Below, piece by piece: positions 18,714 through 28,110 of a stretch of DNA of 64,000 nt. Both the position numbers and the translations under genes were made by a program. Numbering within the stretch: the first letter of the stretch is position 1; each line of letters starts with the position of its first letter. The stretch comes from Chryseobacterium vrystaatense (GTDB lineage Bacteria; Bacteroidota; Bacteroidia; Flavobacteriales; Weeksellaceae). Below the pieces are notes generated by a model. The model worked only from the letters and a program-made list of their open reading frames with translations, was not told where the DNA came from and searched no databases. The stretch lies in contig NZ_JPRI01000003.1 of NCBI RefSeq assembly GCF_000737765.1, positions 529,994 through 593,993 on the forward strand, in the 5' to 3' direction.

Positions 18714-19709
18714 ATGAAATTAAAACTGGGCATTCTGGATCAGTCTCCCACCATTAACGGAGGAAGCGCTCTGCAGGCCTTGAAGAACAGTATTGACCTT
18801 GCCGTATTTGCAGATGAAGCAGGTTTTCATAAAATAATTTATTCGGAACATCACGGTGTGGAAGCGTACGGAAGTTCGAGTCCGGAAATTCTTTCTGCCA
18901 TCATATTAAGCAAAACCAAACGGATTAAAGTCGGAACAGGAGGGATTATGATGAAAAATTATTCGGCCTATAAAATCGCAGAATGGACAAAAATGCTGGG
19001 AATGCTGTACCCTGAACGGTTTATTCTCGGTCTTGGCAAAGCTCCGGGAGGATTAAAAGATGCGGTATCTGCCCTGAATAATCACAGACCTGTTATTTTG
19101 GCCAGTCAGGAAACCAAACTGGAAGAGATTATCCGGTATATTAAAGAAGAAAAAGGAATCTATGACGGACTGATTGCCCAGCCTGTGGAGCTTGATTACT
19201 TTCCGGAAATTCTTTGGCTCGGTTCCGGTATTCAATCGGCCAGAGAAGCAGCAACACATGGTGTGGGCTATTCCTACGCTGATTTTATGAAAAATGAACA
19301 GGGAACGGAAAGCACCGATCTGTACTTGAATGAATTTAACACAAACCAGTACAGTCCGGATCCCTCACTCCAGGTGGCTGTTGCTGCATCCGTTGCCGGA
19401 GATCTTAAATCAGCCCGCTATAATGCTTACGGCATGGCCTATCAGTTTCTGCAGGCAAGGCATATACAGGCTCCGGAAGCACTTTTGCCCACCGAAATTA
19501 TTGAAAAGAGAATTATGGGAAGTGACGATGAAGAAGAATTCTTTAAGATTCTTGATCATATCATTATAGACACACCAGAAAATATTTCAGTGAGATTACA
19601 GGAAAAGAGAGAGGAATACAATACGGATGAACTCCTGATCCTCTGCAATATGTACAGGGAAACGGACCGCATATACACTTATAAAACAATTATTGAATCC
19701 AATAATTAA
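18714..19709 (+). CDS. LLM class flavin-dependent oxidoreductase (bacterial luciferase-like)
   Basis: The 331-residue protein is a TIM-barrel luciferase-like monooxygenase of the MsnO8 type. It starts with KLGILDQSPTINGGSALQAL, and the characteristic YSEHHGVEAYGSSSPEI and KVGTGGIMMKNYSAYKIAEW follow. LYPERFILGLGKAPGG is the usual conserved core. These enzymes use reduced flavin and oxygen and depend on a separate flavin reductase; the substrate is unknown. The gene is monocistronic, divergent from the membrane AraC gene, and convergent with a metallo-beta-lactamase-fold gene across a strong hairpin. Confidence 0.88.
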   Translation: MKLKLGILDQSPTINGGSALQALKNSIDLAVFADEAGFHKIIYSEHHGVEAYGSSSPEILSAIILSKTKRIKVGTGGIMMKNYSAYKIAEWTKMLGMLYPERFILGLGKAPGGLKDAVSALNNHRPVILASQETKLEEIIRYIKEEKGIYDGLIAQPVELDYFPEILWLGSGIQSAREAATHGVGYSYADFMKNEQGTESTDLYLNEFNTNQYSPDPSLQVAVAASVAGDLKSARYNAYGMAYQFLQARHIQAPEALLPTEIIEKRIMGSDDEEEFFKILDHIIIDTPENISVRLQEKREEYNTDELLILCNMYRETDRIYTYKTIIESNN

Positions 19710-19743
19710 AATGGCGGTTGATCAGGATCTGACTGCTTATGAA

Positions 19744-19781
19744 AAAGACCTTCTTTGTAAAAATTCAATAAGAAGGTCTTT
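19744..19781. terminator. Bidirectional terminator, 12-bp perfect stem
   Basis: AAAGACCTTCTT (19744-19755) and AAGAAGGTCTTT (19770-19781) are exact inverted repeats around a 14-base loop. The A-rich left flank gives a U run for leftward transcripts. It separates the convergent LLM and MBL-fold genes. Confidence 0.8.
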
Positions 19782-19791
19782 ATCATCTCGA

Positions 19792-20547
19792 CTACCAACC
19801 GGAAAATTCAAGTTGGTCATGATATCCGAATACCTTGATTTCAGGATATTCTTTTATGAGTTTTTTGATTTTTTCCATAGAGGCAAGACGTAATGTATTA
19901 TCATCTGCTCTTGCTTCGGCCAGATTTCCGGCAGGATGATCAGCATTGTCCAGTTCTTCCCTGATGTAGTAGGCATCTCCTGCATAAAGTATCCATTTTT
20001 CCTCCCACTTTAAGGCAACTCCGCAATGTCCTGAAGTATGTCCGTACATAGGTATAAGGAATAGTTCAGTTTCAAATTCGGTGTGTATTCTCCGGGCTTC
20101 CATTCCAAACCATTCCTCATTTGAAGCACCATAAACTTTTAGATCAGGATGGTGATTCAGATGCTGGGGAAGATAACGGGGGTTTCCGCTTTCAAAGTTC
20201 TTCAGTTCTTCCTGGGATACATGGACTTTGGCATCCGGGAAATCTGCCAGTCCACCGGTATGATCCGGATCCAGATGACTGATGACACAATGTTTTACCG
20301 CAGAAGGATCCAGTCCCAATGTTTTAATTTGCCGGAAAGCTGTATCGTGATCATTAAGCTCAAATCCTACTGCTTTTATCAGATCGTTTCCAAGACGTTC
20401 ATCCGGATTTTCGATGTCCTGAAGCCCCAGTCCTGTATCTATCAGAAGCAGTCCGGCATCTTCTTCGATCAGAAGACAGTGTCCGGTTACATTATCATTG
20501 AAGGGAGTAACGATCTTCACACAATTAAGGTGATGAATTCTTTTCAT
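19792..20547 (-). CDS. MBL-fold metallo-hydrolase (lactonase-like)
   Basis: The 251-residue protein carries the metallo-beta-lactamase-fold zinc motif SHLDPDHTGG (H-x-D-x-D-H). Further metal ligands follow in MYGHTSGHCG, AGDAYY and GYHDQLEF. Length and spacing resemble the AHL-lactonase (AttM/AiiA-like) branch, where a substrate-binding insertion sits between the first and second His groups. Lactonase activity is possible but not shown by the sequence alone; other hydrolases share this layout. There is no signal peptide, so it is cytosolic. Single gene. Confidence 0.85.
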   Translation of the reverse strand: MKRIHHLNCVKIVTPFNDNVTGHCLLIEEDAGLLLIDTGLGLQDIENPDERLGNDLIKAVGFELNDHDTAFRQIKTLGLDPSAVKHCVISHLDPDHTGGLADFPDAKVHVSQEELKNFESGNPRYLPQHLNHHPDLKVYGASNEEWFGMEARRIHTEFETELFLIPMYGHTSGHCGVALKWEEKWILYAGDAYYIREELDNADHPAGNLAEARADDNTLRLASMEKIKKLIKEYPEIKVFGYHDQLEFSGW

Positions 20548-20700
20548 TCTGAATATTTCCCGACAATATAGAAATTTATGATGGTAATTCCCACCGTATG
20601 AAGGCTGGATTGTATCAGTTTTTCCGGCTTTCTGTATGATGATCAGTTTTTAGATCAATAAAAGTATTATATTGGCGGATCAATAATCAACCTTCTCCTT

Positions 20701-21063
20701 ATGAGTTACAATATCCAGTTATTCAGTATACAAACAAAAGAAAAAGAGCAGGCTGCAGATGACGACAGCTTTTTTGACCTTGAAGAAAATCTCATACCCT
20801 TTACGGAAAAGCAGGTGGCGGGCTTAAAAGAGCGCCTTTTAAAATACAAATACGAATTCATCAGAGAAGATGATCATGGGCTTCACTTCAATCATCCGGA
20901 TGAAGATTTTGGGACAGCTTTGCTTACCGAAAAAGGACTGTATTTCAATGCAAGCTTAAGTGAGAGTTCTATTTTTGAAGTAGGAATGACGGCCTCAGAA
21001 TTTACCGATACCGGTGAATTTGTAAAATATGATCCTCAGAATGACGGCTGGGAAGAATTTTAA
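20701..21063 (+). CDS. Small acidic hypothetical protein
   Basis: The 120-residue cytosolic protein is rich in Asp and Glu (DDDSFFDLEENLIPFTEKQ) and has no signal peptide, membrane segment or Cys motif. The body alternates beta strands (FIREDDHGLHFNH, TALLTEKGLYFNASL) and ends in YDPQNDGWEEF. I do not recognise the family. Its complete start and stop, clear codon bias and a terminator after the stop support it as a real gene. The neighbours give no functional hint. Confidence 0.65.
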   Translation: MSYNIQLFSIQTKEKEQAADDDSFFDLEENLIPFTEKQVAGLKERLLKYKYEFIREDDHGLHFNHPDEDFGTALLTEKGLYFNASLSESSIFEVGMTASEFTDTGEFVKYDPQNDGWEEF

Positions 21064-21095
21064 ACTTCTGCTACAGGATGATTTAAAATAAAAAC

Positions 21096-21119
21096 CCGGA
21101 TTGTCAGAAGACAACCCGG
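21096..21119 (-). terminator. Terminator between convergent genes
   Basis: CCGGATTGTC (21096-21105) and GACAACCCGG (21110-21119) pair with one mismatch around AGAA. On the minus strand it is followed by TTTTATTTTA, so it best serves the TonB receptor gene that ends at 21142. Confidence 0.75.
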
Positions 21120-21141
21120 ATCTTATCAAGATTAAAAAAAA

Positions 21142-23577
21142 TTAAAATGAATATCCGGCAGAAACCATTACATTTCTTGGTGCTCCCGGGAATCCTCGGG
21201 TGTAGTCGAAACCACCCAGAAAATAATACGTATCAAAAACATTATTGACATTCACCGCCATTTTCATTTTTCCGATATGATAATAGACGGCAGCATTTAC
21301 CGTTGTATAAGACGGCCAGTATCCCCAAAGTGCGTTGCCTCCACTGTCTTTTCCAATGCTGTTATCCATTCGTCTGCTGTCAACATAATAAACACCGGCA
21401 CCCAATCCCAGTCCTTTTAAGGCTGTTTTTGAGAATACATACTTCAGCCACATACTGGCCATATTTTCAGGAGCCCCCGGCAAAGACTGGCCTGTTTCTG
21501 AGGCGATAGAGGAAGATTTTACTTCCGTCTGATTATAGGTGTAATTTCCCATGATCTGAAATTCTTTAGTCAGCTGACCGCGGATGTCCAGTTCCACTCC
21601 CTTTGATAATGCCTTTCCGGACTGTCTGTATACGGGAAATCCTGTAGTACTTATTTCACCTGTCGCGATCAGCATATTTCTTCTTTCAATATGGAAAAGT
21701 GACAGATCCATTTGCAGCTGGTTTTTAAAAAATCCTGTTTTAAGGCCTGTCTCGATCTGGAAACTATGCTCTGCCGTGAAAGGTTTTTCTGCACCGTAAT
21801 CCTTATAGTTTTCAATAAAATTGGCTCCTACAGGAGCAAAGCCCTGTGAATAGCTTGCGAAATAATTGATCTGATTACTGATTTGGTACGTCACTCCAAT
21901 TCGTGGCAGCCAGGCATTTTGTGTCGCCTGATAACGGTTGGCAGAGCTTACTGTTTCCGAGTAGTAATGCTCATGGCGCAATCCTGCAATCAGTTTTAAT
22001 CTTTCTGCAAATGAAATCTGATCCTGTATATAGATTCCTGTTGTTTTATATGGGCTTAAAAAAGGATAATTACCCTGTGGAAGCCACACATAATTGCTCA
22101 GATCGTGAGTAGTATACGTAGGGTTGTTCAGGTCAAAGGTAAGAGGAACATTTTTCCCATCTATTTTCTGTTGTCTGGCCTCCCTCTGCTGGTTGTTGCT
22201 GTCTCCCTGATACTGAGCATAATCTAATCCGGCAATAAGGTGATGTTGCAGGGTTTTGCCAGGAAGATCCCATTTAAGATAAACTACGGAATTATCTGTA
22301 TAATCCTTTCCATGACGGTCGAAGAAACGCATATTCATGATGGTATTGAGCGGTGCATCAGCATAGCTGTTCAGCGTACGGTGCTCATTGACATCCTCCT
22401 GATACACAGATTTCATATAGCTTGCATTCAATGAAAGATTATGGGTAAGACGCTGGTTCAGCCTTGCACTGAAGGACCATGTTTTGGTATTGTAAAAATC
22501 GGAGGGCTGGCTTAATGTAAAAGAGCGGGGCAGGGCATAAAAATCATTATTTCTCAAACCCATTCCCCGGTCGAGATATCCGTGAAACTGATCGTATACC
22601 AAATCAATATCCACCTGAGTTCCGTCTAAAGGTTTGAAAGTAAAAGACGGAGCGATCATAAAGTTTTTTTGCTGATTGACATTACGGAAAGTTTTGCTGT
22701 CTTCATAACCTGCATTCAGGCGATATAGAATTTTCTTTTCCTTATCAAGAGGCCCTCCCAAATCAATACTTGTACGGAGCGTCTGAAAACTGCCGACGGA
22801 AAAATTTACAGATCCCTTTTGTTTTTCCAATGGTTTTTTAGTGACCATGTTAATGGTTCCGCCTGGAGTAATATCACCGAATAATGATGCTCCGGGACCT
22901 TTTAAAACCGAAACACTTTCAAGGTTGATCGTTAAGGGTGACCGGTAATAACTGTTTCCATAGCTGTAGCCGGAACGCAATCCATTGACCAGACGAATTC
23001 CTGTTTCATAACCACTTTTAAAACCACGGATAATAAGATCATCGTAAGAAGATGCAGTGGTTACCCCTGCCAGATCCTGAGCGACTTCACGGGTTGTGTA
23101 AGCCTGTTTGTCTTCCATAAATTCACTGCTGACAATAGAAACCGACTGTGGAAGATCCTTTAGATTTCCGGAAAACTTCCCACCCAGTTCCAGTGTATTG
23201 GTGAGATAGGAATTGTTTCTTCGTGCCGTGATCAGGACCTCCTGAATATCCGTTTGATTTTCAGCAAGACGGATGATGATTCCATTTTTATCATTATAAG
23301 AAAGCGAATCCAGGGTCATATGGGAACCTGAGTATCCTTTGGCACTGATCATTAATTGAGCCGGATATTGAACAGGAGCTTCAAATTTAAAATGACCTTC
23401 TGACGTTGTATGTACCGGACTCGCTCCTGTATTCATGGTAACGGTGGCATTAGATATTACTTTTCCGTCCTGATTCAGAATCGTGCCGAAAATAGAGTGG
23501 GTTTCCTGTGCTGATAAGGCAAAAGGAAGTAAGAGCATTATACCGTTGATGCATAACGCCTTTCTTGTTGTATTCAT
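21142..23577 (-). CDS. TonB-dependent siderophore/metallophore-type receptor
   Basis: The 811-residue protein has a signal peptide, a carboxypeptidase-like regulatory domain (HSIFGTILNQDGKVISNATV) and a siderophore-type plug. NLKDLPQSVSIVSSEFMEDK, GVTTASSYDDLIIRGF and LFGDITPGGTINMVTKKP are the FhuA/FpvA-class signatures. The barrel ends with SAGYSF. It is the last gene of a minus-strand run that starts with hypA and includes an iron-family ABC importer, with gaps of 22 bp or less. From that context it probably brings a nickel (or other metal) chelate across the outer membrane. Receptor sequence alone cannot tell iron from nickel. Confidence 0.9.
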   Translation of the reverse strand: MNTTRKALCINGIMLLLPFALSAQETHSIFGTILNQDGKVISNATVTMNTGASPVHTTSEGHFKFEAPVQYPAQLMISAKGYSGSHMTLDSLSYNDKNGIIIRLAENQTDIQEVLITARRNNSYLTNTLELGGKFSGNLKDLPQSVSIVSSEFMEDKQAYTTREVAQDLAGVTTASSYDDLIIRGFKSGYETGIRLVNGLRSGYSYGNSYYRSPLTINLESVSVLKGPGASLFGDITPGGTINMVTKKPLEKQKGSVNFSVGSFQTLRTSIDLGGPLDKEKKILYRLNAGYEDSKTFRNVNQQKNFMIAPSFTFKPLDGTQVDIDLVYDQFHGYLDRGMGLRNNDFYALPRSFTLSQPSDFYNTKTWSFSARLNQRLTHNLSLNASYMKSVYQEDVNEHRTLNSYADAPLNTIMNMRFFDRHGKDYTDNSVVYLKWDLPGKTLQHHLIAGLDYAQYQGDSNNQQREARQQKIDGKNVPLTFDLNNPTYTTHDLSNYVWLPQGNYPFLSPYKTTGIYIQDQISFAERLKLIAGLRHEHYYSETVSSANRYQATQNAWLPRIGVTYQISNQINYFASYSQGFAPVGANFIENYKDYGAEKPFTAEHSFQIETGLKTGFFKNQLQMDLSLFHIERRNMLIATGEISTTGFPVYRQSGKALSKGVELDIRGQLTKEFQIMGNYTYNQTEVKSSSIASETGQSLPGAPENMASMWLKYVFSKTALKGLGLGAGVYYVDSRRMDNSIGKDSGGNALWGYWPSYTTVNAAVYYHIGKMKMAVNVNNVFDTYYFLGGFDYTRGFPGAPRNVMVSAGYSF

Positions 23578-23599
23578 GTGTATTTTTTCTTTATTGTAT

Positions 23600-24121
23600 T
23601 TATTTGTCTGCGGAAATCATTAATTCCATATGCAAAGTCTCGTAGTTGGCTTCTGAACAGTACCTGAGAAGTTTAAAATTATGTTTCAGCCAGTATTCAT
23701 AAGCTCCCTTAAGGAAAGGATGCGTGTGCAGGTATAAACGTTTTATATTTTTCTGTTCCGCAGTTCTTACCAATTCCTGAAACAGACGGCTGGCAATACC
23801 CGTTCTACGGTATCCGGGATCGACAAACAGCCTCGCAACCTCAACGGTAGTGCTCTGATCTATAGTAAGGTGTGGAAAACGATAGTCGTAAGGCATCATT
23901 CCGATTACTCCGATCAGCTCATCCTTATGTGTACGGGCCTGTAAAAAAGCCCCTGTCGAAGATTGAAGATAGTTTTGTTCGAAATTAACGAGATCTTTGG
24001 GTACAATTGACGGATCAAGTAATGGAAACAGCTGCCGCCTGAACTCCAGAACATAAGGCAGTACTTCGCCCAAATGGCAGTCTCTCACCATAGAAATCGT
24101 TATTTCTTCATGCTTTTTCAT
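23600..24121 (-). CDS. GNAT family N-acetyltransferase in the metal-uptake operon
   Basis: The 173-residue protein carries the acetyl-CoA motif region VARLFVDPGYRRTGIASRLFQELV (R-R-T-G-I-A being the Q/R-x-x-G-x-G/A signature) and YLHTHPFLKGAYEYWLKHNF later. It sits 6 bp after the ABC ATPase gene and 22 bp before the receptor gene, so it belongs to the operon. A GNAT in a metal-uptake operon may modify a chelator or confer self-protection, but this is guesswork; many GNATs are simple stress acetyltransferases. Confidence 0.85.
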   Translation of the reverse strand: MKKHEEITISMVRDCHLGEVLPYVLEFRRQLFPLLDPSIVPKDLVNFEQNYLQSSTGAFLQARTHKDELIGVIGMMPYDYRFPHLTIDQSTTVEVARLFVDPGYRRTGIASRLFQELVRTAEQKNIKRLYLHTHPFLKGAYEYWLKHNFKLLRYCSEANYETLHMELMISADK

Positions 24122-24127
24122 ATTTTT

Positions 24128-24898
24128 TTATTTTAATTGAGGGGCAAACATGGGAACTCCGCGATTGTCCAAAGCCACTAAAGGAACCTGATAGGTATCT
24201 TCCAGCAGCTGTTTTAGTTCATCTTTTTCCAGCGACTTTACCGGAACCAATTCATGATGGCGCATAACGAAAAATTCGTCCCCAAAAAGGAAAGCCAGGT
24301 TAGGATCATGCATGACACATAAAACCGTTGTTCCCTCATTCACCAATTGACGGATCACTTCAAGTACAGCTACCTGATAATGCAGATCCAGATGATTGGT
24401 AGGTTCGTCCAGCATGAGAATATCAGGTTTCTGAACCAATACTCTGCACAACAATACCAACTGACGTTCGCCCCCTGACAGGGAAGTGTAAGGTTTATCT
24501 TTTAAATGATTTAAATGAAACTTATCCAGAATATGTTCTACCGCAGCATAATCGGATTGATCTGGTGAAAACCTTGAAAAAGACGCTCGTCCCGTCAGCA
24601 CCACATCCAATACTTTAAATGGAAAAGTAGTCTGATGGAATTGGGTTAAAAATCCAAGCCGTACAGGTGTTGATGTTCCCGGTTTCATCTTTCTGCGTTC
24701 TTTATCCGAGATCCATACATTCCCTTTGTAGTTTTTCTCCAGTCCGGCAATGATTTTAAATAAAGTGGATTTCCCACTTCCGTTTCTTCCCAGAATAACA
24801 GAAAGTTTTCCTTTTGGAAATTGGGCATTGACATGGTTTAAGACCTGATCTTTTCCATAATCAAAACAAAGCTGTTCAATACGAATTATGGGTTTCAT
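24128..24898 (-). CDS. Metal/chelate ABC transporter ATP-binding protein (FecE/BtuD type)
   Basis: The 256-residue ATPase shows Walker A GRNGSGKST (37-45), the signature LSGGERQ, Walker B ILMLDEPTNHLD and the switch His in VMHDPNLA. The arrangement fits importers of the FecCDE/BtuCD class. Its start codon overlaps the permease stop by 4 bp (ATGA), indicating translational coupling. It powers the permease and binding protein encoded upstream. Confidence 0.93.
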   Translation of the reverse strand: MKPIIRIEQLCFDYGKDQVLNHVNAQFPKGKLSVILGRNGSGKSTLFKIIAGLEKNYKGNVWISDKERRKMKPGTSTPVRLGFLTQFHQTTFPFKVLDVVLTGRASFSRFSPDQSDYAAVEHILDKFHLNHLKDKPYTSLSGGERQLVLLCRVLVQKPDILMLDEPTNHLDLHYQVAVLEVIRQLVNEGTTVLCVMHDPNLAFLFGDEFFVMRHHELVPVKSLEKDELKQLLEDTYQVPLVALDNRGVPMFAPQLK

Positions 24899-25902
24899 GA
24901 GTTCCAGTTTATAGCGTTTCGACGCATTAAGTAAATAAAAATAGGGGCTCCGATAATCATCGTAAAGACTCCGATCGGAATTTCAAATGGCATGACGGTA
25001 CGGGAAACATCATCAATCAATAATAAAAATGCTCCTCCGATGCTGATATTGGCCCACACCGTAATACTGTTGTTCGGACCGAAGATCATTCTGCTGATAT
25101 GGGGAACAATTAATCCAAAAAGGCTGATCACTCCTGCTGCCGCTACACAGGAAGCGGTAATCATTGTTGCAGCTGTCATAAGAATAAGCTTTAACAAGCC
25201 AGGGTTAACCCCTACGGCCATGGCTTCGTGATCTCCCAGAGCCAGAAGATTCAATTTCCAGCGAAGGATAATGATCATCACTAATCCTATCACAACAGGA
25301 AAAAAAGCTGTATGTACTTTCTGCCATGAAGCCGTATGTAAGTTTCCCATGGTCCACTGCACAATAGCCTGTAATTTATAAGGGTCGCTCAGATACTGCA
25401 AAACGGTTAAAAAAGCTGTAAATACTCCCGAGACAATCATTCCGGAAAGCACCATGCTTACAATGGATGTCTTTGATCCTGCGTAGGATACCAGATAGGT
25501 AATCACTACCGCAATTACTCCAAAAATAAAAGCTGATACATTCACCGCCATTATCGGAAAAAGCATAGCCAGTGCAGCACCAAATGCCGAGCCTGAAGAG
25601 ATTCCCAATGTAAAAGGATCCACAATCGGATTCCTGAATACAGCCTGCAAAACACCTCCGGAAGAAGCCAGTGAAGCTCCCACTAAAAAAGTAAGAATAA
25701 TCCTTGGCAGACGAACCTGCCATAAGATAGTTGGTAAACTTCCTGCAGATGAAATGTCTTTAGGATTGCCTGTTTCAAGAGCTATGTAATGAAAGAGTTC
25801 CCGGAAGCCGATATTTTGGCTGGAACCTATCATCAGTGAGATCAAAACCAAAATAACCGGTAGCAGAACTAATAGCAATACTGTTTTTATTTTCCTCACC
25901 AT
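24895..25902 (-). CDS. Metal/chelate ABC transporter permease (FecCD family)
   Basis: The 335-residue protein has around nine to ten hydrophobic helices and family landmarks: LRLPR-like QVRLPRIILTFLVGASLASSG, then PIVDPFTLGISSGSAFGA, GVISLFGLIVPHISR and PIGVFTMIIGAPIFIYLM. These are the FecCD/BtuC hallmarks. It overlaps the binding-protein stop by one base (TGATG) and the ATPase start by four. It forms the inner-membrane channel of the operon's importer. Confidence 0.93.
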   Translation of the reverse strand: MVRKIKTVLLLVLLPVILVLISLMIGSSQNIGFRELFHYIALETGNPKDISSAGSLPTILWQVRLPRIILTFLVGASLASSGGVLQAVFRNPIVDPFTLGISSGSAFGAALAMLFPIMAVNVSAFIFGVIAVVITYLVSYAGSKTSIVSMVLSGMIVSGVFTAFLTVLQYLSDPYKLQAIVQWTMGNLHTASWQKVHTAFFPVVIGLVMIIILRWKLNLLALGDHEAMAVGVNPGLLKLILMTAATMITASCVAAAGVISLFGLIVPHISRMIFGPNNSITVWANISIGGAFLLLIDDVSRTVMPFEIPIGVFTMIIGAPIFIYLMRRNAINWNS

Positions 25903-26915
25903 CAGATCAGTCCCTTTTTTCCATACATCACTTCAAAGGCTTCCTTCACATCCTCATCCAGCATTTCCTGGGTATATTCAGGCATGCACCAATGACGAAG
26001 TTGCTTGGCAAACAGCATAAATTTCACAGTATGCGGATCATAAGGGAATGACGGAGACATCACAAATACCTGTTTGTTTTTTACAGCAGGAAGTGCGGCC
26101 AGTTCCTTAAGGCTGTATACATCTGATAATTTGGAATTCCATAAAATGATAAGGTCAGGATTCCATTTATACATGGTTTCAGCACTGATGTTGGGAGCTT
26201 CCACAGGAACGGGACATGCATTCTGAGCGCCTGATAAGGTGATTGCCATATCAATCAGGCTTCCTTTTCCGGAAGTAGACATGATCCGTCCTTTGGACCA
26301 GGCATAGTATATCTTTTTCGGAGAAGTCTCCCTGGAGGCTCTCATTTTCTTCACTTCCGATGAAACATAGCCTGTAATTTCCTCAGCACGTTTTTGTTTT
26401 CCAAGCAGTTTTCCTACATTTTTCAATTCTTCAAGGATTTTTTCATCATTCAATGAAGAGAAGGTGAATACAGGGATTCCGAGATTCTCCAGCTGGCTGA
26501 TATTATCCTCATCAGTACTGAAGGTCAGTACCAGATCTGGCTTCAGTCCGACAATACTTTCTGCATTACCCGACTGTCCACCGAAGGTCGGTGTTGGAAT
26601 ACTTTTATTCCTGATCCTGCTGTCAAGCCTGGAAAGGAAACTATACGTATCTTCCATTTCATAGACCTGCTGTGGGATGCCTGCAATTTTGTCTCCTGCC
26701 TGAAGCATATAAACATCATCAACAAGGGCATTGTACAGCACCACGATTCGCATGGCTTCATGTGGAAGACTAATAATTTTACCCCTGCTGTCTGTTGCAG
26801 TGATCTGTTTATTGGATGAAGTTCCTTTGCTGCCGGAAGCTGTAGGATTGTTACAGCTTTGTAAGATGATCAGTACAGCACAAAGGGATGTAATCAATAA
26901 ATTTTTAAATTTCAT
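25902..26915 (-). CDS. Periplasmic substrate-binding lipoprotein of the metal ABC importer
   Basis: The ATG at 26915 gives a lipoprotein signal ending LQSC and a 337-residue protein; a longer frame upstream would overlap the preceding gene heavily. The fold is the helical-backbone type (TroA/BtuF): TATDSRGKIISLPHEAMRIVVL, AGDKIAGIPQ, NAESIVGLKPDLVLTFS and ISAETMYKWNPDLIILWNS. The start lies inside the end of the UreE-like gene (11-bp overlap), so translation is coupled. The ligand is not deducible from the sequence; the neighbours point to nickel or its chelate. Confidence 0.9.
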   Translation of the reverse strand: MKFKNLLITSLCAVLIILQSCNNPTASGSKGTSSNKQITATDSRGKIISLPHEAMRIVVLYNALVDDVYMLQAGDKIAGIPQQVYEMEDTYSFLSRLDSRIRNKSIPTPTFGGQSGNAESIVGLKPDLVLTFSTDEDNISQLENLGIPVFTFSSLNDEKILEELKNVGKLLGKQKRAEEITGYVSSEVKKMRASRETSPKKIYYAWSKGRIMSTSGKGSLIDMAITLSGAQNACPVPVEAPNISAETMYKWNPDLIILWNSKLSDVYSLKELAALPAVKNKQVFVMSPSFPYDPHTVKFMLFAKQLRHWCMPEYTQEMLDEDVKEAFEVMYGKKGLI

Positions 26916-27381
26916 GTGTTTTATTTTTGATAAGATGACGCAGGGACCGGTTCGATAAGAGCTGAGTATTGATAAGCTCAATACGTCCGGTATATCTTGA
27001 TGACAGCTGCTCATAAAGGCGTCCGTCATATGGAACCATAAATTCCTGTTTCGGCGTGAAAAATAAGGGCAGATGTTGATTGCCTATAAAGTAACAGAAG
27101 TCTGCTGCTTCCCCATCATTCTTTGCAGGGAAACATATGGTGAGACATGGTTTGAAGCCAATAGCAGCGATCAGCTGACCACCGCTGTATAAAAGATCTC
27201 CCTGCTGCCATTCTTTCCGGACACCCAATCTCAGCTCTAAAACCAACCCGGAGACTGCTGCCCGGGTAAGTTTTTGTTTTTTATTTTCAAACCATTCGAG
27301 CTCCAGAATATCAGGGCGGCATCCATCCGGTGTTTCTCCTGTTTTCACTTCGTCTATGACGACTGTCCGTGTTCTATTCAT
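26905..27381 (-). CDS. UreE-like nickel metallochaperone
   Basis: The 158-residue protein resembles UreE in length and in two regions: a beta-rich N-terminal half (AAVSGLVLELRLGVRKEWQQ, then GDLLYSGGQLIAAIG) and the C-terminal half with FIGNQHLPLFF (GN-x-H-x-P at 100-105) and MVPYDGRLYEQLSS. UreE hands Ni2+ to urease maturation proteins. There is no His-rich tail; His150 and His156 remain near the C-terminus. It lies 3 bp after hypB and overlaps the binding-protein start, but no urease gene is present in the window. The UreE assignment is by eye and less certain than hypA and hypB. Confidence 0.65.
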   Translation of the reverse strand: MNRTRTVVIDEVKTGETPDGCRPDILELEWFENKKQKLTRAAVSGLVLELRLGVRKEWQQGDLLYSGGQLIAAIGFKPCLTICFPAKNDGEAADFCYFIGNQHLPLFFTPKQEFMVPYDGRLYEQLSSRYTGRIELINTQLLSNRSLRHLIKNKTHEI

Positions 27382-27384
27382 CAG

Positions 27385-28098
27385 TTAAGCTTCCTGAGCA
27401 GCTTCTTTTTTCAGTTGTACTTTTTCTTTCAGCCAGTTGCACCATTCGTCGATGCCATCGCCGTTTAAAGTACTGGTGGTCATTACTTCCAGGTTTGGAT
27501 TTACTTCGCGGGCATCTTTCGTTACCGCTTCTACTGAGAATGGAACATAGGGCAGTAAATCAGCTTTAGAAACAAGCATGAGCTCACTCGTTAAAAACAT
27601 ACGGGGATATTTTTTAGGTTTATCATCTCCTTCCGTAGAGGCAAGAAGAGTTACCCGGTAATCTTCTCCCAAATCAAAAGCAGAAGGACAGAGAAGGTTG
27701 CCCACATTTTCAATGAATAATAAATCCACGCCTTCAAGATCAATATGATCCAGAGCCTGAAGAATCATCTGGGCTTCAATGTGGCACATTCCACCTGTTA
27801 CGATTTGAAGAGCATTGATTCCTGATTCACGCATACGGACCGCATCGCGTTCAGTCTCAGGATCACCCACAAGCACTGAAATATTGAGATCTCTCCCAAG
27901 GCGCTTTCCTGTTTCCTGCATCAAAGTTGTTTTTCCTGACCCCGGAGAGGAGCAGACATTGATCACACAAACACCTTTTAAACGGTCTCTGATGGCTTTA
28001 GCCACAAAATCATTGGCTTTTAATAAGTGAAGAGTTGTATTGTCACATTGAACCGAGCCTACGCGGTTTCCTAAACTTTTTGGATTTGCTGCTGACAT
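27385..28098 (-). CDS. hypB: Hydrogenase/urease nickel incorporation GTPase HypB
   Basis: The 237-residue protein is a SIMIBI-class GTPase. The P-loop is SSPGSGKTT (50-58), the metal-binding site GGMCHIEA (Cys105-His106) is where HypB coordinates Ni/Zn at the dimer interface, and LLFIENVGNLLCP (127-138) is the conserved switch region. SKADLLPY is the guanine-specificity motif. The N-terminal His-rich stretch of some HypB proteins is absent, so a nickel-storage role is unlikely. HypB releases nickel from HypA to the apo-enzyme using GTP. It lies 12 bp after hypA. Confidence 0.94.
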   Translation of the reverse strand: MSAANPKSLGNRVGSVQCDNTTLHLLKANDFVAKAIRDRLKGVCVINVCSSPGSGKTTLMQETGKRLGRDLNISVLVGDPETERDAVRMRESGINALQIVTGGMCHIEAQMILQALDHIDLEGVDLLFIENVGNLLCPSAFDLGEDYRVTLLASTEGDDKPKKYPRMFLTSELMLVSKADLLPYVPFSVEAVTKDAREVNPNLEVMTTSTLNGDGIDEWCNWLKEKVQLKKEAAQEA

Positions 28099-28110
28099 AT
28101 TAATGATATT

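Noticed and set aside
26915..27029. Longer start for the binding protein
   Set aside because: The extra residues overlap the UreE-like gene and spoil the lipoprotein signal.
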